From Herbaspirillum sp. ST 5-3 (GTDB taxonomy: Bacteria; Pseudomonadota; Gammaproteobacteria; Burkholderiales; Burkholderiaceae_D): a stretch of 64,000 nucleotides of DNA. Of this stretch, positions 10,474 through 18,380 are shown one piece after another. The position numbers and the translations under genes are program-made. The stretch lies in the NCBI RefSeq assembly GCF_004804275.1, contig NZ_STGI01000008.1:62001-126000 (forward strand). Reading direction: 5' to 3'. The notes beneath the pieces are model-generated. The model had not been told where the DNA came from. It was given only the letters and a program-made list of their open reading frames with translations, and did not search any database. Position 1 is the first letter of the stretch. Each line of letters starts with the position of its first letter.

Positions 10474-11067
10474 CTACTTGCCGAAGTTAACGGCAGGCGC
10501 ATTTGAAATCGCCTTCTCATTGTCAACCGTAAACGAGGGTTTGACTTCGTAGTGGAACATCATCGCAGTCAGGTTGGTCGGGAAGCTGCGCGCCAGCACG
10601 TTATATTCACGCACCGCCTGAATATACCGCTGACGTGCCACCGTGATGCGATTCTCGGTGCCTTCCAGTTGCGATTGCAGATCCCGGAAACTGGTGTCGG
10701 CCTTCAGGTTCGGGTAATTTTCGGATACCGCCATCAGGCGCGACAGGGCGCTCGACAGCTCGCCCTGCACCTGCTGGAATTTCTTGAACGCCTCCGGATT
10801 GTTCAATACATCCGGTGTGATCTGGAAGCTGGTCGCCGCCGCGCGAGCACGTGTCACGGCCTCCAGCGTATCCTTTTCATGCGAGGCGTAGCCCTTGACC
10901 GTATTGACCAGGTTCGGAATCAGATCGGCGCGGCGCTGATACTGGTTTACCACCTCGCCCCACGCTGCCTTGACGTGCTCGTCCTTTTCCTGAAATTCAT
11001 TGTAGCCGCACGCACTCAGCATGGAAGCCAGCACGGCGATTGCCAGCCATCTGATCCAGGTTTTCAT
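10474..11067 (-). CDS. lemA: LemA family lipoprotein
   Basis: A 197-aa LemA-fold protein. The N-terminus is a lipoprotein signal with lipobox LSAC (C20). The helical LemA core follows, with YQRRADLIPNLVNTVKGY and the ENRITVARQRYIQAVREYN segment. The ATG at 11067 is preceded by AAAGGAA. It heads the lemA-TPM-TPM operon; the first TPM gene starts 12 bases beyond the stop codon. Molecular function is unknown, though conserved linkage with TPM-domain proteins suggests a shared envelope process. Confidence 0.92.
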   Translation of the reverse strand: MKTWIRWLAIAVLASMLSACGYNEFQEKDEHVKAAWGEVVNQYQRRADLIPNLVNTVKGYASHEKDTLEAVTRARAAATSFQITPDVLNNPEAFKKFQQVQGELSSALSRLMAVSENYPNLKADTSFRDLQSQLEGTENRITVARQRYIQAVREYNVLARSFPTNLTAMMFHYEVKPSFTVDNEKAISNAPAVNFGK

Positions 11068-11108
11068 TGTGATTTCCTTTGTTGAATAGGGAAGTGGAAC
11101 TTGCAGCT

Positions 11109-11999
11109 TCATTTATGGGCGATGGTGCCTGGTTTCAACAATACCGTGCTCATCGCTGCAAGGATCAGGGCCATTGCCGCGTAGTCCTGCCAATGCGGCG
11201 TTTCGCCGAGCAACCATGCACCGGAAAATACGCCGAGCACCGGGATCATCATCACCGACAGGCTGGATGCCACCGGCGGCAAGGCGCGGGCCAGTTTGTA
11301 CCAGACAACATGCGCGAATCCGAAAATGATGATCGCGTTGTACAGGATCGCGCTTCCAGCTGCTGCATCCGGAATATGCCAGGCGCTGCTCTCGAACAGG
11401 GTTGCCGCCAGCGCCATGGCCGATGTAGTCAATGCAAGCATCCAGAACGTCAGCGAAATGGTCGGCATTTCCAGCTTCGACCGCTTGATCACGACGGTGC
11501 CGTAACCCCAGCCCGCTGCGGCGGTCAACGCAAGCAGCGTGCCGAGCGGATTGCCGGCCAGTGTCGTGAATTCGCTCGACAGCAGCAGCAAGGCGCCGGC
11601 GAGGGCGCAGCCAATGCCGATCCAGCCGCTACGCTTCGGTCGCTCCCCGAAAAATATCAGCGCGCACAGCACGGCCCATACTGGCATGGTGTAGCCGAGG
11701 ATCGCAGCACGTCCGGACGACAGCATCTTGACCGACAGAATCATGAACACGTTCCAGATCAGCATGTTGGGTATCGCCAGCCTGATCACCTCCCTGACGT
11801 GGCCGCGCGGGATTGCGAGCGAAGCTCCTTGCATGCGCGCCGCCAGCCACAAGGTCGGCAAGCCGCCGATCATGCCGGCGGCACGGAAAGTCAATGGTGG
11901 AAAATCGCGCACGCCGAATTTCATGATGGGCCAGTTAATCCCCCAGCACAGCGTCAGCAGGACAAGCAGGATCCAATCCTTGCGGGAAAGAGAAGTCAT
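11109..11999 (-). CDS. DMT-superfamily EamA transporter
   Basis: A 296-aa inner-membrane protein with about ten hydrophobic helices in two EamA repeats; the first starts DWILLVLLTLCWGINWPIMKFG and the second begins near LGTLLALTAAAGWGYGTVVIKRS. Such proteins are drug/metabolite transporters, often amino-acid or metabolite exporters; the substrate cannot be inferred. The ATG at 11999 gives the standard N-terminus; the frame stays open far upstream only because it shadows pyrF. It is divergent from pyrF. Confidence 0.9.
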   Translation of the reverse strand: MTSLSRKDWILLVLLTLCWGINWPIMKFGVRDFPPLTFRAAGMIGGLPTLWLAARMQGASLAIPRGHVREVIRLAIPNMLIWNVFMILSVKMLSSGRAAILGYTMPVWAVLCALIFFGERPKRSGWIGIGCALAGALLLLSSEFTTLAGNPLGTLLALTAAAGWGYGTVVIKRSKLEMPTISLTFWMLALTTSAMALAATLFESSAWHIPDAAAGSAILYNAIIIFGFAHVVWYKLARALPPVASSLSVMMIPVLGVFSGAWLLGETPHWQDYAAMALILAAMSTVLLKPGTIAHK

Positions 12000-12059
12000 C
12001 CCGAAACGATAGCATGGCACGTTACAATGTGCACTGTTTGACATCTTTCGAGAAAAGCC

Positions 12060-12887
12060 GTGACCTTCATCAATAAATTGTCCGCCGCCTGGTCGGCCAA
12101 CAACTCGCTTCTGTGTGTCGGCCTCGATCCGGATGTGACGAAGTTTCCCGCGCATCTGCAAGGACAGCCGCAGTCGATCTTCGCATTTTGCAAGGCAATT
12201 ATCGACGCGACAGCCGACACCGCTTGCGCCTTCAAGCCGCAGATCGCCTACTTTGCCGCATTGCGTGCGGAAGACCAGCTGGAAGCGATCTGCGCTTACC
12301 TGCGCAAGACTTTTCCAGCAATCCCGATCGTGCTCGATGCCAAGCGCGGCGATATTGGCGCGACCGCCGAGCAGTATGCGCGCGAAGCGTTCGAGCGCTA
12401 TGGTGCCGACGCGGTGACTGTCAATCCTTATATGGGGTTCGACTCGATTGCGCCGTATCTGGAATGGAAAGATCGCGGCGTCATTATTCTGTGCCGCACG
12501 TCCAACCCGGGCGGCTCGGATCTGCAATTTCTCAATGCGGATGGCAAGCCGATCTATCAGCATGTGGCGCAACTGGTCGCCGACAAGTGGAATACCAACG
12601 GCCAGTGCGGACTGGTGGTCGGAGCGACATTCCCGGACGAGTTGGCGCAGGTGCGCAGAATTGTTGGCGACATGCCCTTGCTGGTGCCGGGCATCGGCGC
12701 GCAGGGCGGCGATATCCAGGCGACGGTCAATGCCGGCAGGACGGCGAATGGCACCGGCATGATGATCAATTCTTCGCGTGCGATTCTGTACGCAAAGCGG
12801 GACGAGAAGACCGGCGAGGATTTTGCCCAGGCAGCGCGACGGGTAGCGCTGGAGACGCGGGACACGATCAATCGTTTCAGAGTCTGA
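12060..12887 (+). CDS. pyrF: Orotidine 5'-phosphate decarboxylase (subfamily 2)
   Basis: A 275-aa enzyme converting OMP to UMP in pyrimidine synthesis. The start is a GTG at 12060. The sequence contains [13 protein letters not shown] near the N-terminus, the catalytic [17 protein letters not shown] segment (K and D of the DxKxxDI motif) near residue 95 and the phosphate-loop region [10 protein letters not shown]. The length and the AKRGDIG motif mark the longer subfamily-2 form found in actinobacteria and many betaproteobacteria. Confidence 0.96.
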   Translation: MTFINKLSAAWSANNSLLCVGLDPDVTKFPAHLQGQPQSIFAFCKAIIDATADTACAFKPQIAYFAALRAEDQLEAICAYLRKTFPAIPIVLDAKRGDIGATAEQYAREAFERYGADAVTVNPYMGFDSIAPYLEWKDRGVIILCRTSNPGGSDLQFLNADGKPIYQHVAQLVADKWNTNGQCGLVVGATFPDELAQVRRIVGDMPLLVPGIGAQGGDIQATVNAGRTANGTGMMINSSRAILYAKRDEKTGEDFAQAARRVALETRDTINRFRV

Positions 12888-12920
12888 CTCGGTTCGGACC
12901 GGACATGGCATTCTTCATCG

Positions 12921-13799
12921 CTACGCCTTGAAGAATGCCAACATCTCCTGCAACAACAACTCCGGCACCTGCTCCGCGATGAAATGCCCGGATGGCAATG
13001 CCTTGCCAGTCACCGGTTTTTCGCATTTCACCTGCCAGTCCTCCAGGGGCTGGAAAAGCTGGCCGATTACGCCGTGCTCACCCCACAGTACATGCACCGG
13101 GCAAACGATCTTGCGCACGTCATGATCGCGGTCGTGTTCCAGGTCGATGGTGGCAGCGGCGCGGTAATCCTCGCACGCTGCATGAATTGCTTCCGGCCGG
13201 CAGAAGCAGCGCCGGTACTCCGCCATGGCGGCGGGGTCGATGAATTTCTCGCCGTTTGATCCCCATCCGCCGAGAATCGTCTCGAGCAGAAAAGGTGCGC
13301 TATTGCCGATCAGGGTTTCCGGCACCGGCGCGGGCTGGATCAGGAAGAACCAGTGGTAATACAAGGTCGCAAACTGCTTGTCGGTGGCCTCGTACATGGT
13401 GCGCGTGGGCGAGATGTCGAGAATCATCAGCTTCCGGACCGCCGGCGGATGGTCCAGCGCGAGGCGGTGTGCGACGCGCGCGCCACGATCATGGCCACAC
13501 ACATAAAATGACGTGAATCCAAGCGCCTGCATGACCTCGACCATGTCCTGCGCCATCGCGCGCTTGGAATAATTGCTGTGATCCGGTAAACCCGGCGGCA
13601 TGGATGAATCGCCATAGCCGCGCAAGTCCGGCATCACTAGGGTGAACTGTCTTGCCAGCGTGTCCGCCACCTTGTGCCAGATGACATGGCTCTGAGGAAA
13701 ACCGTGCAGCAGGAGCAGCGGTGGACCGCTGCCACCATGGCGCAGGTTGATGGTGACACCATTGACCTGCAGCTGATCATGGCGGAAGTGCTCCAGCAT
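12921..13799 (-). CDS. Fluoroacetate/haloacetate dehalogenase-like alpha/beta hydrolase
   Basis: A 292-aa alpha/beta hydrolase. The nucleophile is D104 in GHDRGAR, the acid D128, the base H272 in SGHF, and the oxyanion segment is HGFPQ (32-36). The halide-pocket residues of fluoroacetate dehalogenases also appear conserved: R105 and R108 beside the nucleophile, H149-W150, and Y212. Their spacing is nearly identical to the Rhodopseudomonas enzyme (D110, R111, R114, D134, H155, W156, Y219, H280). It probably hydrolyses C-halogen bonds of haloacetates, although an epoxide-hydrolase-like or other esterase role is possible. Its ATG overlaps the pncC stop by one base. Confidence 0.85.
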   Translation of the reverse strand: MLEHFRHDQLQVNGVTINLRHGGSGPPLLLLHGFPQSHVIWHKVADTLARQFTLVMPDLRGYGDSSMPPGLPDHSNYSKRAMAQDMVEVMQALGFTSFYVCGHDRGARVAHRLALDHPPAVRKLMILDISPTRTMYEATDKQFATLYYHWFFLIQPAPVPETLIGNSAPFLLETILGGWGSNGEKFIDPAAMAEYRRCFCRPEAIHAACEDYRAAATIDLEHDRDHDVRKIVCPVHVLWGEHGVIGQLFQPLEDWQVKCEKPVTGKALPSGHFIAEQVPELLLQEMLAFFKA

Positions 13800-14284
13800 C
13801 AAGCGTGTTCCAGAAAGCGCATCAAGCCTTCGAGGGAATGCACGATGGTTTGCTGCCGCACTGCCTGACGATCGCCGGTAAACACCAGTCGCTCGGTAAA
13901 CGTATGGTGTTCGAGCGCCCAGCCGAAACATACCGTTCCGACCGGTTTGCCGGGAACCGCACCGCCCGGGCCGGCGATGCCGGTGGTCGAGAGCGTCACA
14001 TGTGCATTGCTGTTGGCCAGAGCGCCTTCGGCCATGGCGCCGGCAACCTCTTCGCTGACGGTGCCGAACTGGGCAATCAACGCGGCCGGCACATCAAGCA
14101 ATTCCGTCTTGGAGGCGTTGGAGTAGGCAATGAAACCGCAATCGAACCATTCCGAAGAACCGGCAATTTCAGTGATGGCTTGAGCGACGCCGCCGCCGGT
14201 GCATGATTCTGCGGTTGCAAGCAGTAATCCTTTTGCCTGAAGTACGCGACCGACGCGCGCCGCCAGATCAATGATGTCACTCAT
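13799..14284 (-). CDS. pncC: Nicotinamide-nucleotide amidase PncC (CinA C-terminal family)
   Basis: A 161-aa stand-alone CinA C-terminal domain. Hallmarks are LATAESCTGGGVAQ near residue 22, GFIAYSNASKTELLDV, the TVSEEVAGAMAEGA segment and TTGIAGPGGAVPGKPVGTV. The family deamidates nicotinamide mononucleotide to nicotinate mononucleotide in pyridine-nucleotide recycling. GGAG precedes the ATG. The stop codon overlaps the start of the downstream dehalogenase-like gene (TGATG). Confidence 0.93.
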   Translation of the reverse strand: MSDIIDLAARVGRVLQAKGLLLATAESCTGGGVAQAITEIAGSSEWFDCGFIAYSNASKTELLDVPAALIAQFGTVSEEVAGAMAEGALANSNAHVTLSTTGIAGPGGAVPGKPVGTVCFGWALEHHTFTERLVFTGDRQAVRQQTIVHSLEGLMRFLEHA

Positions 14285-14495
14285 GTTTTCTCCGTAATTT
14301 GTGCGTAGATAGCCGGTGAGTCGCGCGACAGAAAATCGGCATGAATCGCAAGCGGGGAATTTCCCGAGGCGGACGGGCTAACTTTACCACCACAGTTGCT
14401 GCTTAGGTGGTTTGAACCCGGGACGAGGGTCGATAAAACGCGGCCGCGTGCTCTCCTTGCGCAGATCCGTTTTGGCTTGCAAGGTCAAGAGCTTT

Positions 14496-14653
14496 ACGTC
14501 GCCGGACGTGTGCGACATGATCTACATCAATAAGTTGTTGTTGATCCGACTCACAATGGCGTGGAACAGTGCGCTGCCGGATCGAGCGACCCGGCAGTGT
14601 GTTCATGGCGTGAAGTTTCGAGCTTGACGCGGCCCTTGCGGCCGCGTTTTTTT
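14496..14653 (+). ncRNA. Candidate structured small RNA with intrinsic terminator
   Basis: The 378-base gap between pncC and pgpA carries no convincing protein gene; both neighbours are on the minus strand. A plus-strand terminator at 14627-14653 ends it (ACGCGGCC / GGCCGCGT then seven T). Upstream lie two hairpins, ACGTC-GCCG-GACGT (14496-14509) and a 9-bp stem CGCTGCCGG / CCGGCAGTG (14572-14599). A plus-strand terminator with no plus-strand gene suggests an unrecognised small RNA. The 5' end is approximate; a 71-codon frame (14412-14627) stops at the terminator but lacks protein-like features. Confidence 0.45.
14627..14653 (+). terminator. Orphan plus-strand Rho-independent terminator
   Basis: Eight-base-pair GC stem, five-base loop, T7 tract. 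On the minus strand it is not followed by T residues, so it is not the pgpA terminator. Confidence 0.8.
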
Positions 14654-14662
14654 CGCCTGCGC

Positions 14663-15187
14663 TCAGATCGTGCGCCAGATCGCAAATAGCAGAAGCGTAT
14701 AGAACGCCGCCACAATATCGTCCCACATCACGCCGAAGCCGCCCTTGAATCGGCGATCGAAATATGCAATCGGCGCCGGCTTTACCATGTCGAAAAAGCG
14801 AAACCACAGGAAGGCCCAGAATTGCGTGTTGAAGTTCGATGGCGTCAAGACCAGCAGCACCAGCCAGAACGCGATGATTTCATCCCACACCATGCTGCCG
14901 TGGTCTGCAATGCCGAGATCGCGCCCGGTGCGATGACAGGCCCAGATGCCGACAAAGAATCCAAGCGTCACGATGATCGCCCAATGCAAGGGCGTGAACC
15001 ACGCCGGCCAGCGTGACGTCAGCACGCTGAAGGACAACCAGGCGAACAGTGTGCCGGAGGTCCCCGGAACAACCGGCGACAGGCCGCTGCCGAATCCTTG
15101 CGCCAGCAGATGCGCGGGATGCGACAGCATGAAACGTGAATTGGGTTTGGTGACGCAGGCGGATTGGCCCGATTCCAGTGTGGTCAT
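14663..15187 (-). CDS. pgpA: Phosphatidylglycerophosphatase A
   Basis: A 174-aa membrane phosphatase that makes phosphatidylglycerol from its phosphate. The family signature is clear: FGSGLSPVVPGTSGTL near residue 33, the acidic MVWDEIIAFW segment near residue 100, RFFDMVKPAPI, and GFGVMWDDIVAAFYT near the C-terminus. Four hydrophobic segments are visible. The ATG overlaps the thiL stop codon by four bases (ATGA), so thiL-pgpA is one translationally coupled unit, the common arrangement in proteobacteria. Confidence 0.95.
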   Translation of the reverse strand: MTTLESGQSACVTKPNSRFMLSHPAHLLAQGFGSGLSPVVPGTSGTLFAWLSFSVLTSRWPAWFTPLHWAIIVTLGFFVGIWACHRTGRDLGIADHGSMVWDEIIAFWLVLLVLTPSNFNTQFWAFLWFRFFDMVKPAPIAYFDRRFKGGFGVMWDDIVAAFYTLLLFAIWRTI

Positions 15188-16152
15188 GGGGATGCGAAAT
15201 GGTCGAAGGAAGTCAGTTGCAGATCAAGCGCCGCGCCGCCTGCATCGACCAGCCGCAAGCCTGGCGCGGCGTCGATGGTCCCTACGCGCGTTACGGCTGT
15301 CGACGCTGCCTGTCCCGCGGCCAGTATGGCATCGCGCCTGGAGGCCGGCGCGGTAAAGCAGAGCTCGTAATCATCGCCGCCGGCAAGCGCAAAGCGGCGA
15401 CGGATTTCGTTTGCTTGCCGCGACAGCATCGGGCCGACGGGAAGGGCATCCGCATCCAGCGTGGCGCCAAGCCCGGAGCGTTCCAGGATGTGGCCCAGAT
15501 CGCCCGTCAAACCGTCCGAAACGTCGATGGCGGCATGCGCAATGCCGCGCAATGCAATGCCGAGCGCGACGCGCGGCGTCGGCGCGTGCATCCGGTTGCC
15601 GGCGGCTTCCAGCGCCGCGGGGTCGAGCTTGAGTTCATTGCGATAACCGGCAAGCGCCAGGCGTGCCTCACCCAGGCTGCCCGAGATCCAGATGTCATCA
15701 CCCGGTTGCGCGGCGTCGCGACGCAAGGCTTGCCCGGTCGGGATCTCGCCAAACACGGTGATGCAGATATTGCGCGGTCCCTTGGTGGTGTCGCCGCCGA
15801 TCAGTTCGCACCCGTGCTGATCCGCCAGTGCAAGCATGCCCGCGGAAAATGGCGCAAGCCATTCCGGCCGCGCATCCGGCAATGAGAGCGCCAGGGTGAA
15901 CGCAATCGGCGTCGCGCCCATTGCGGCCAGATCGGAAAGATTGACTGCCAGACACTTGTGTCCAAGCATTGCGGGATCGGTGTCGGGAAAGAAATGGCGT
16001 CCCTCGACCAGCATATCGGTCGAGATCGCCAATTGCATGCCCGCCGACGGAGCGAGCAGCGCACAGTCATCGCCCACGCCGAGCGCGACGCGGTCGTGGC
16101 GACGCACGGGGCGGGTGAAGTACTGCGCAATCAGGTCGAATTCGGACAACAT
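15184..16152 (-). CDS. thiL: Thiamine-monophosphate kinase
   Basis: A 322-aa ATP-dependent kinase that phosphorylates thiamine monophosphate to the diphosphate cofactor. It starts SEFDLIAQYF and has the metal-binding GVGDDCALL, the STDMLVEGRHFFPDTDP segment, the NLSDLAAMGATP motif and GGDTTKGP. The C-terminal part contains DVSDGLTGDLGHI and AGGDDYELCFT. All are standard for the AIR synthase-like ThiL fold. It is followed directly by pgpA with a four-base overlap. Confidence 0.96.
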   Translation of the reverse strand: MLSEFDLIAQYFTRPVRRHDRVALGVGDDCALLAPSAGMQLAISTDMLVEGRHFFPDTDPAMLGHKCLAVNLSDLAAMGATPIAFTLALSLPDARPEWLAPFSAGMLALADQHGCELIGGDTTKGPRNICITVFGEIPTGQALRRDAAQPGDDIWISGSLGEARLALAGYRNELKLDPAALEAAGNRMHAPTPRVALGIALRGIAHAAIDVSDGLTGDLGHILERSGLGATLDADALPVGPMLSRQANEIRRRFALAGGDDYELCFTAPASRRDAILAAGQAASTAVTRVGTIDAAPGLRLVDAGGAALDLQLTSFDHFASP

Positions 16153-16221
16153 GACACGATTGTACCGAATGCGACCTCATTGCTGTGGCAGAACCGCCCG
16201 TTCCATCCTTGCAGCCAAGCT

Positions 16222-17406
16222 TCAGGCTGCGTCGGCGACCCTGCTGCCCAGTTCGGCAAGCAGGATTTGGCGAATGTTCGCTTCTTGCGGCGCGACGCCG
16301 AAGCCACACATCAAACCTTGTTCGTTATAGAAACGGCAGACAATTTGTTCGCCGTAGCTGGTTTCCTGCCATGAACCTTTGGCCATGCAGCGGACTGGCG
16401 GCGGAACCAGCGCCAGTGGAAATGACGGTGTTTTCACCATGACCGGGGCCGGCTTCAAATCGATCGCTGTCGGCTCGCCGGCCAGGGTCTTCGCGATTGC
16501 TCGCGCTGCCGACATCAGCGGCGCAATGTAGGGCAGCACGCGAGTGCTGCTGTGCCCGTCCGCATATTCCGCGCAATCGCCCAGCGCATAGACGCCGGGA
16601 GCGCTTGTCTGTCCATACTCATCCACGATAATGCCGCGTGCCGTCCCGAGACCGCCCGACTGTGCGAGGCGCAGATCCGGACGCAAGCCGACGGCGGACA
16701 ACACGACATCGGTGTCGAAGGCGTCGCAGTTGGCGAGGGTGACGCGCAGGGCACCCTTTGTGCGGTCGACGCGAGCGGCAGTTGTTTCCAGCCGCATGTC
16801 GATACCGCGTGCGGCCAGCGCCGTAAGCAGCCCGCGCGCCAAGGAGGCTGGCGCCAAGGCGGCGAGCGGATGCGGATTCGGATCAACCAGCGTGACCCGA
16901 TGTCCCGCGCCGGCCAAGTCATCGGCAAATTCGCAGCCGATCAGACCTGCGCCGAGAATCGTGACGCGCGCGCCATGCCCTGCATCGACAATCTTGCGAC
17001 GGAATTGCTGATAGTCGTCGACGTGGTTCACGGACATGACCTGGTCGGCTGCATCGCCTTCGATGCTCAGGCGGATCGCTTGCGCGCCGACAGCGAGAAC
17101 GAGTTTCTCGTACTCGAACACTCCTGCGCTCGTAACCACCGCCCTGGCTCCTGTATCGACCCTCTCGACGCGGGCGCCGGTCAGAATGGTCGCGCCGAGT
17201 TGCGCTGCCATCTGCGCCGCAGTTTGCGTGACCAGTTGCGCTGCCTCCTTGCCTTGTGCGAAGGCGTTCGACAGCATCGGTTTGGAATAGAAACCGCCGT
17301 CATCGGCGGTGACAAGAAGCAGGGAGGCGGTTTTGTCCAGCTTGCGAAATTCCCTTGCTACGGTATAGCCGGCCAGTCCGGTGCCAATGACGACAATGGG
17401 ATTCAT
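16222..17406 (-). CDS. Rubredoxin-NAD(+) reductase, FAD-dependent
   Basis: A 394-aa pyridine-nucleotide-disulfide-oxidoreductase-fold flavoprotein. The N-terminal FAD site is VVIGTGLAGYTVA, the NAD(P)H site VTILGAGLIGCEFADDL near residue 150, and the second FAD motif GVYALGDCAEYADG near residue 280. No redox-active CxxC pair is present, as expected for rubredoxin reductases. It lies directly downstream of a rubredoxin gene and a rubrerythrin gene, so it probably passes NAD(P)H electrons to rubredoxin. The ATG at 17406 was chosen at the start of the FAD fold. Confidence 0.9.
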   Translation of the reverse strand: MNPIVVIGTGLAGYTVAREFRKLDKTASLLLVTADDGGFYSKPMLSNAFAQGKEAAQLVTQTAAQMAAQLGATILTGARVERVDTGARAVVTSAGVFEYEKLVLAVGAQAIRLSIEGDAADQVMSVNHVDDYQQFRRKIVDAGHGARVTILGAGLIGCEFADDLAGAGHRVTLVDPNPHPLAALAPASLARGLLTALAARGIDMRLETTAARVDRTKGALRVTLANCDAFDTDVVLSAVGLRPDLRLAQSGGLGTARGIIVDEYGQTSAPGVYALGDCAEYADGHSSTRVLPYIAPLMSAARAIAKTLAGEPTAIDLKPAPVMVKTPSFPLALVPPPVRCMAKGSWQETSYGEQIVCRFYNEQGLMCGFGVAPQEANIRQILLAELGSRVADAA

Positions 17407-17434
17407 GTTTTTCCTCGATTGATCGGCATGCGTC

Positions 17435-17599
17435 TCAGATCTCGACCATCTCGAAATCCGCCTTCGCGACACCGCAGTCCGGGCAGGCCCAGTCCGCCGG
17501 AATGTCCTCCCACTTCGTACCCGGCGCGATGCCGTCTTCCGGGCGCCCGGCCGATTCGTCGTACACAAAACCGCAAACGATGCATTGGTAAGTTTTCAT
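17435..17599 (-). CDS. Rubredoxin
   Basis: A 54-aa iron-only electron carrier. Four cysteines ligate the iron: C6 and C9 ([10 protein letters not shown]) and C39 and C42 ([12 protein letters not shown]), the textbook rubredoxin pattern. GAGG lies upstream of the ATG at 17599. Located between rubrerythrin and rubredoxin reductase, it is the likely electron shuttle between the two. Confidence 0.97.
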   Translation of the reverse strand: MKTYQCIVCGFVYDESAGRPEDGIAPGTKWEDIPADWACPDCGVAKADFEMVEI

Positions 17600-17651
17600 A
17601 TTTTTTCCTCTCAAACAATGGATGTGATTTGTCGCGTCGGCGTTCCCGCGC

Positions 17652-18125
17652 TTATTTGGCGGTGTTGGCGAGCACCTTGCGGTAGTTGTTGGCGTGCCGC
17701 TCTTCGACCTTCGCCAATGCGGCAAAGCGCTTGGCAGCGATCTCCAGCGTGCGCCTGAAGTTATCCGCATGTTCCATCGACTCGGCGATCTGCTCGTCGA
17801 ATTCCGCGACTGCTGCCTGGTTGCCTTCTTCCACCGCGAGATGGCGGAATTTTGGATACATCTCGGTGTACTCGTAGGTTTCGCCTTCGATCGCAATCTC
17901 AAGCGCCTTGGCGGGTGTCAGTTGCGCCTTCGGGTACAAGAGGTCGAGGTGGCCGAACGCGTGCATGACTTCTTGGTCGGCCGTTTCTTCGAAAATTTTG
18001 GCGACCTCGTCAGCGCCGGCTTCACGCGCCAGCTTTGCGAAGTAGCGGTACTTGATGTGAGCCATCGATTCGCCGGCAAATGCGGCTTCGAGGTTTTGAA
18101 TCGTGACAGATGCTTGTTTTGCCAT
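17652..18125 (-). CDS. Rubrerythrin-like diiron peroxidase (no rubredoxin domain)
   Basis: A 157-aa ferritin-like diiron protein. The metal-binding pattern is visible as AGES (E19), [14 protein letters not shown] (E52 and H55) and a second pair, [10 protein letters not shown] and [13 protein letters not shown]. Rubrerythrins reduce hydrogen peroxide to water with electrons from rubredoxin. Classical ones end in a rubredoxin domain; this one lacks it and instead is followed by a separate rubredoxin gene. The ATG at 18125 is preceded by AGGAG. An ATAG-N7-CTAT palindrome lies about 60 bases upstream. Confidence 0.92.
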   Translation of the reverse strand: MAKQASVTIQNLEAAFAGESMAHIKYRYFAKLAREAGADEVAKIFEETADQEVMHAFGHLDLLYPKAQLTPAKALEIAIEGETYEYTEMYPKFRHLAVEEGNQAAVAEFDEQIAESMEHADNFRRTLEIAAKRFAALAKVEERHANNYRKVLANTAK

Positions 18126-18181
18126 GGTTCGCTCCTGTTGAGTGTAGGCCGATTTATTCAATGCAATCGGTATGGAGCGAA

Positions 18182-18200
18182 TAATAGCCACCAGCTATTA
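18182..18200. promoter_or_regulatory. Palindrome upstream of rubrerythrin (OxyR half-site-like)
   Basis: TAATAGC-CACCA-GCTATTA is a perfect 7-bp inverted repeat containing ATAG-N7-CTAT, the spacing of an OxyR dimer contact. The second half of a full OxyR site (another ATAG-N7-CTAT) is not evident, so this is only a candidate peroxide-responsive operator. Confidence 0.4.
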
Positions 18201-18380
18201 ATAAATAAAATTGATTGTTTAAATGAATCTGATAGTTGAAAGGAGGGTCGACGCAATAAATTGCATTTTCGATAAACCTGGGGCGAATCTCGCCGCCACT
18301 AGGATAAATACGTATAAAACCGGGACATTCAGTCTGATAAAATCGTAAGCTTTCCGTAAGATAAAAAGGAAGGCCGCATC

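Noticed and set aside
11109-12911. A 600-codon reading of the DMT transporter with a 300-residue N-terminal extension
   Set aside because: The extension lies antisense to pyrF and lacks family similarity; the transporter starts at 11999.
14410-14430. tRNA T-arm-like GTTTGAACCC in the pncC-pgpA gap
   Set aside because: No acceptor stem, D-arm or anticodon arm could be assembled around it.
14403-14807. A 134-codon minus-strand frame in the pncC-pgpA gap
   Set aside because: It overlaps the pgpA 3' end out of frame and shows no protein-like features; the region looks more like a structured RNA on the plus strand.
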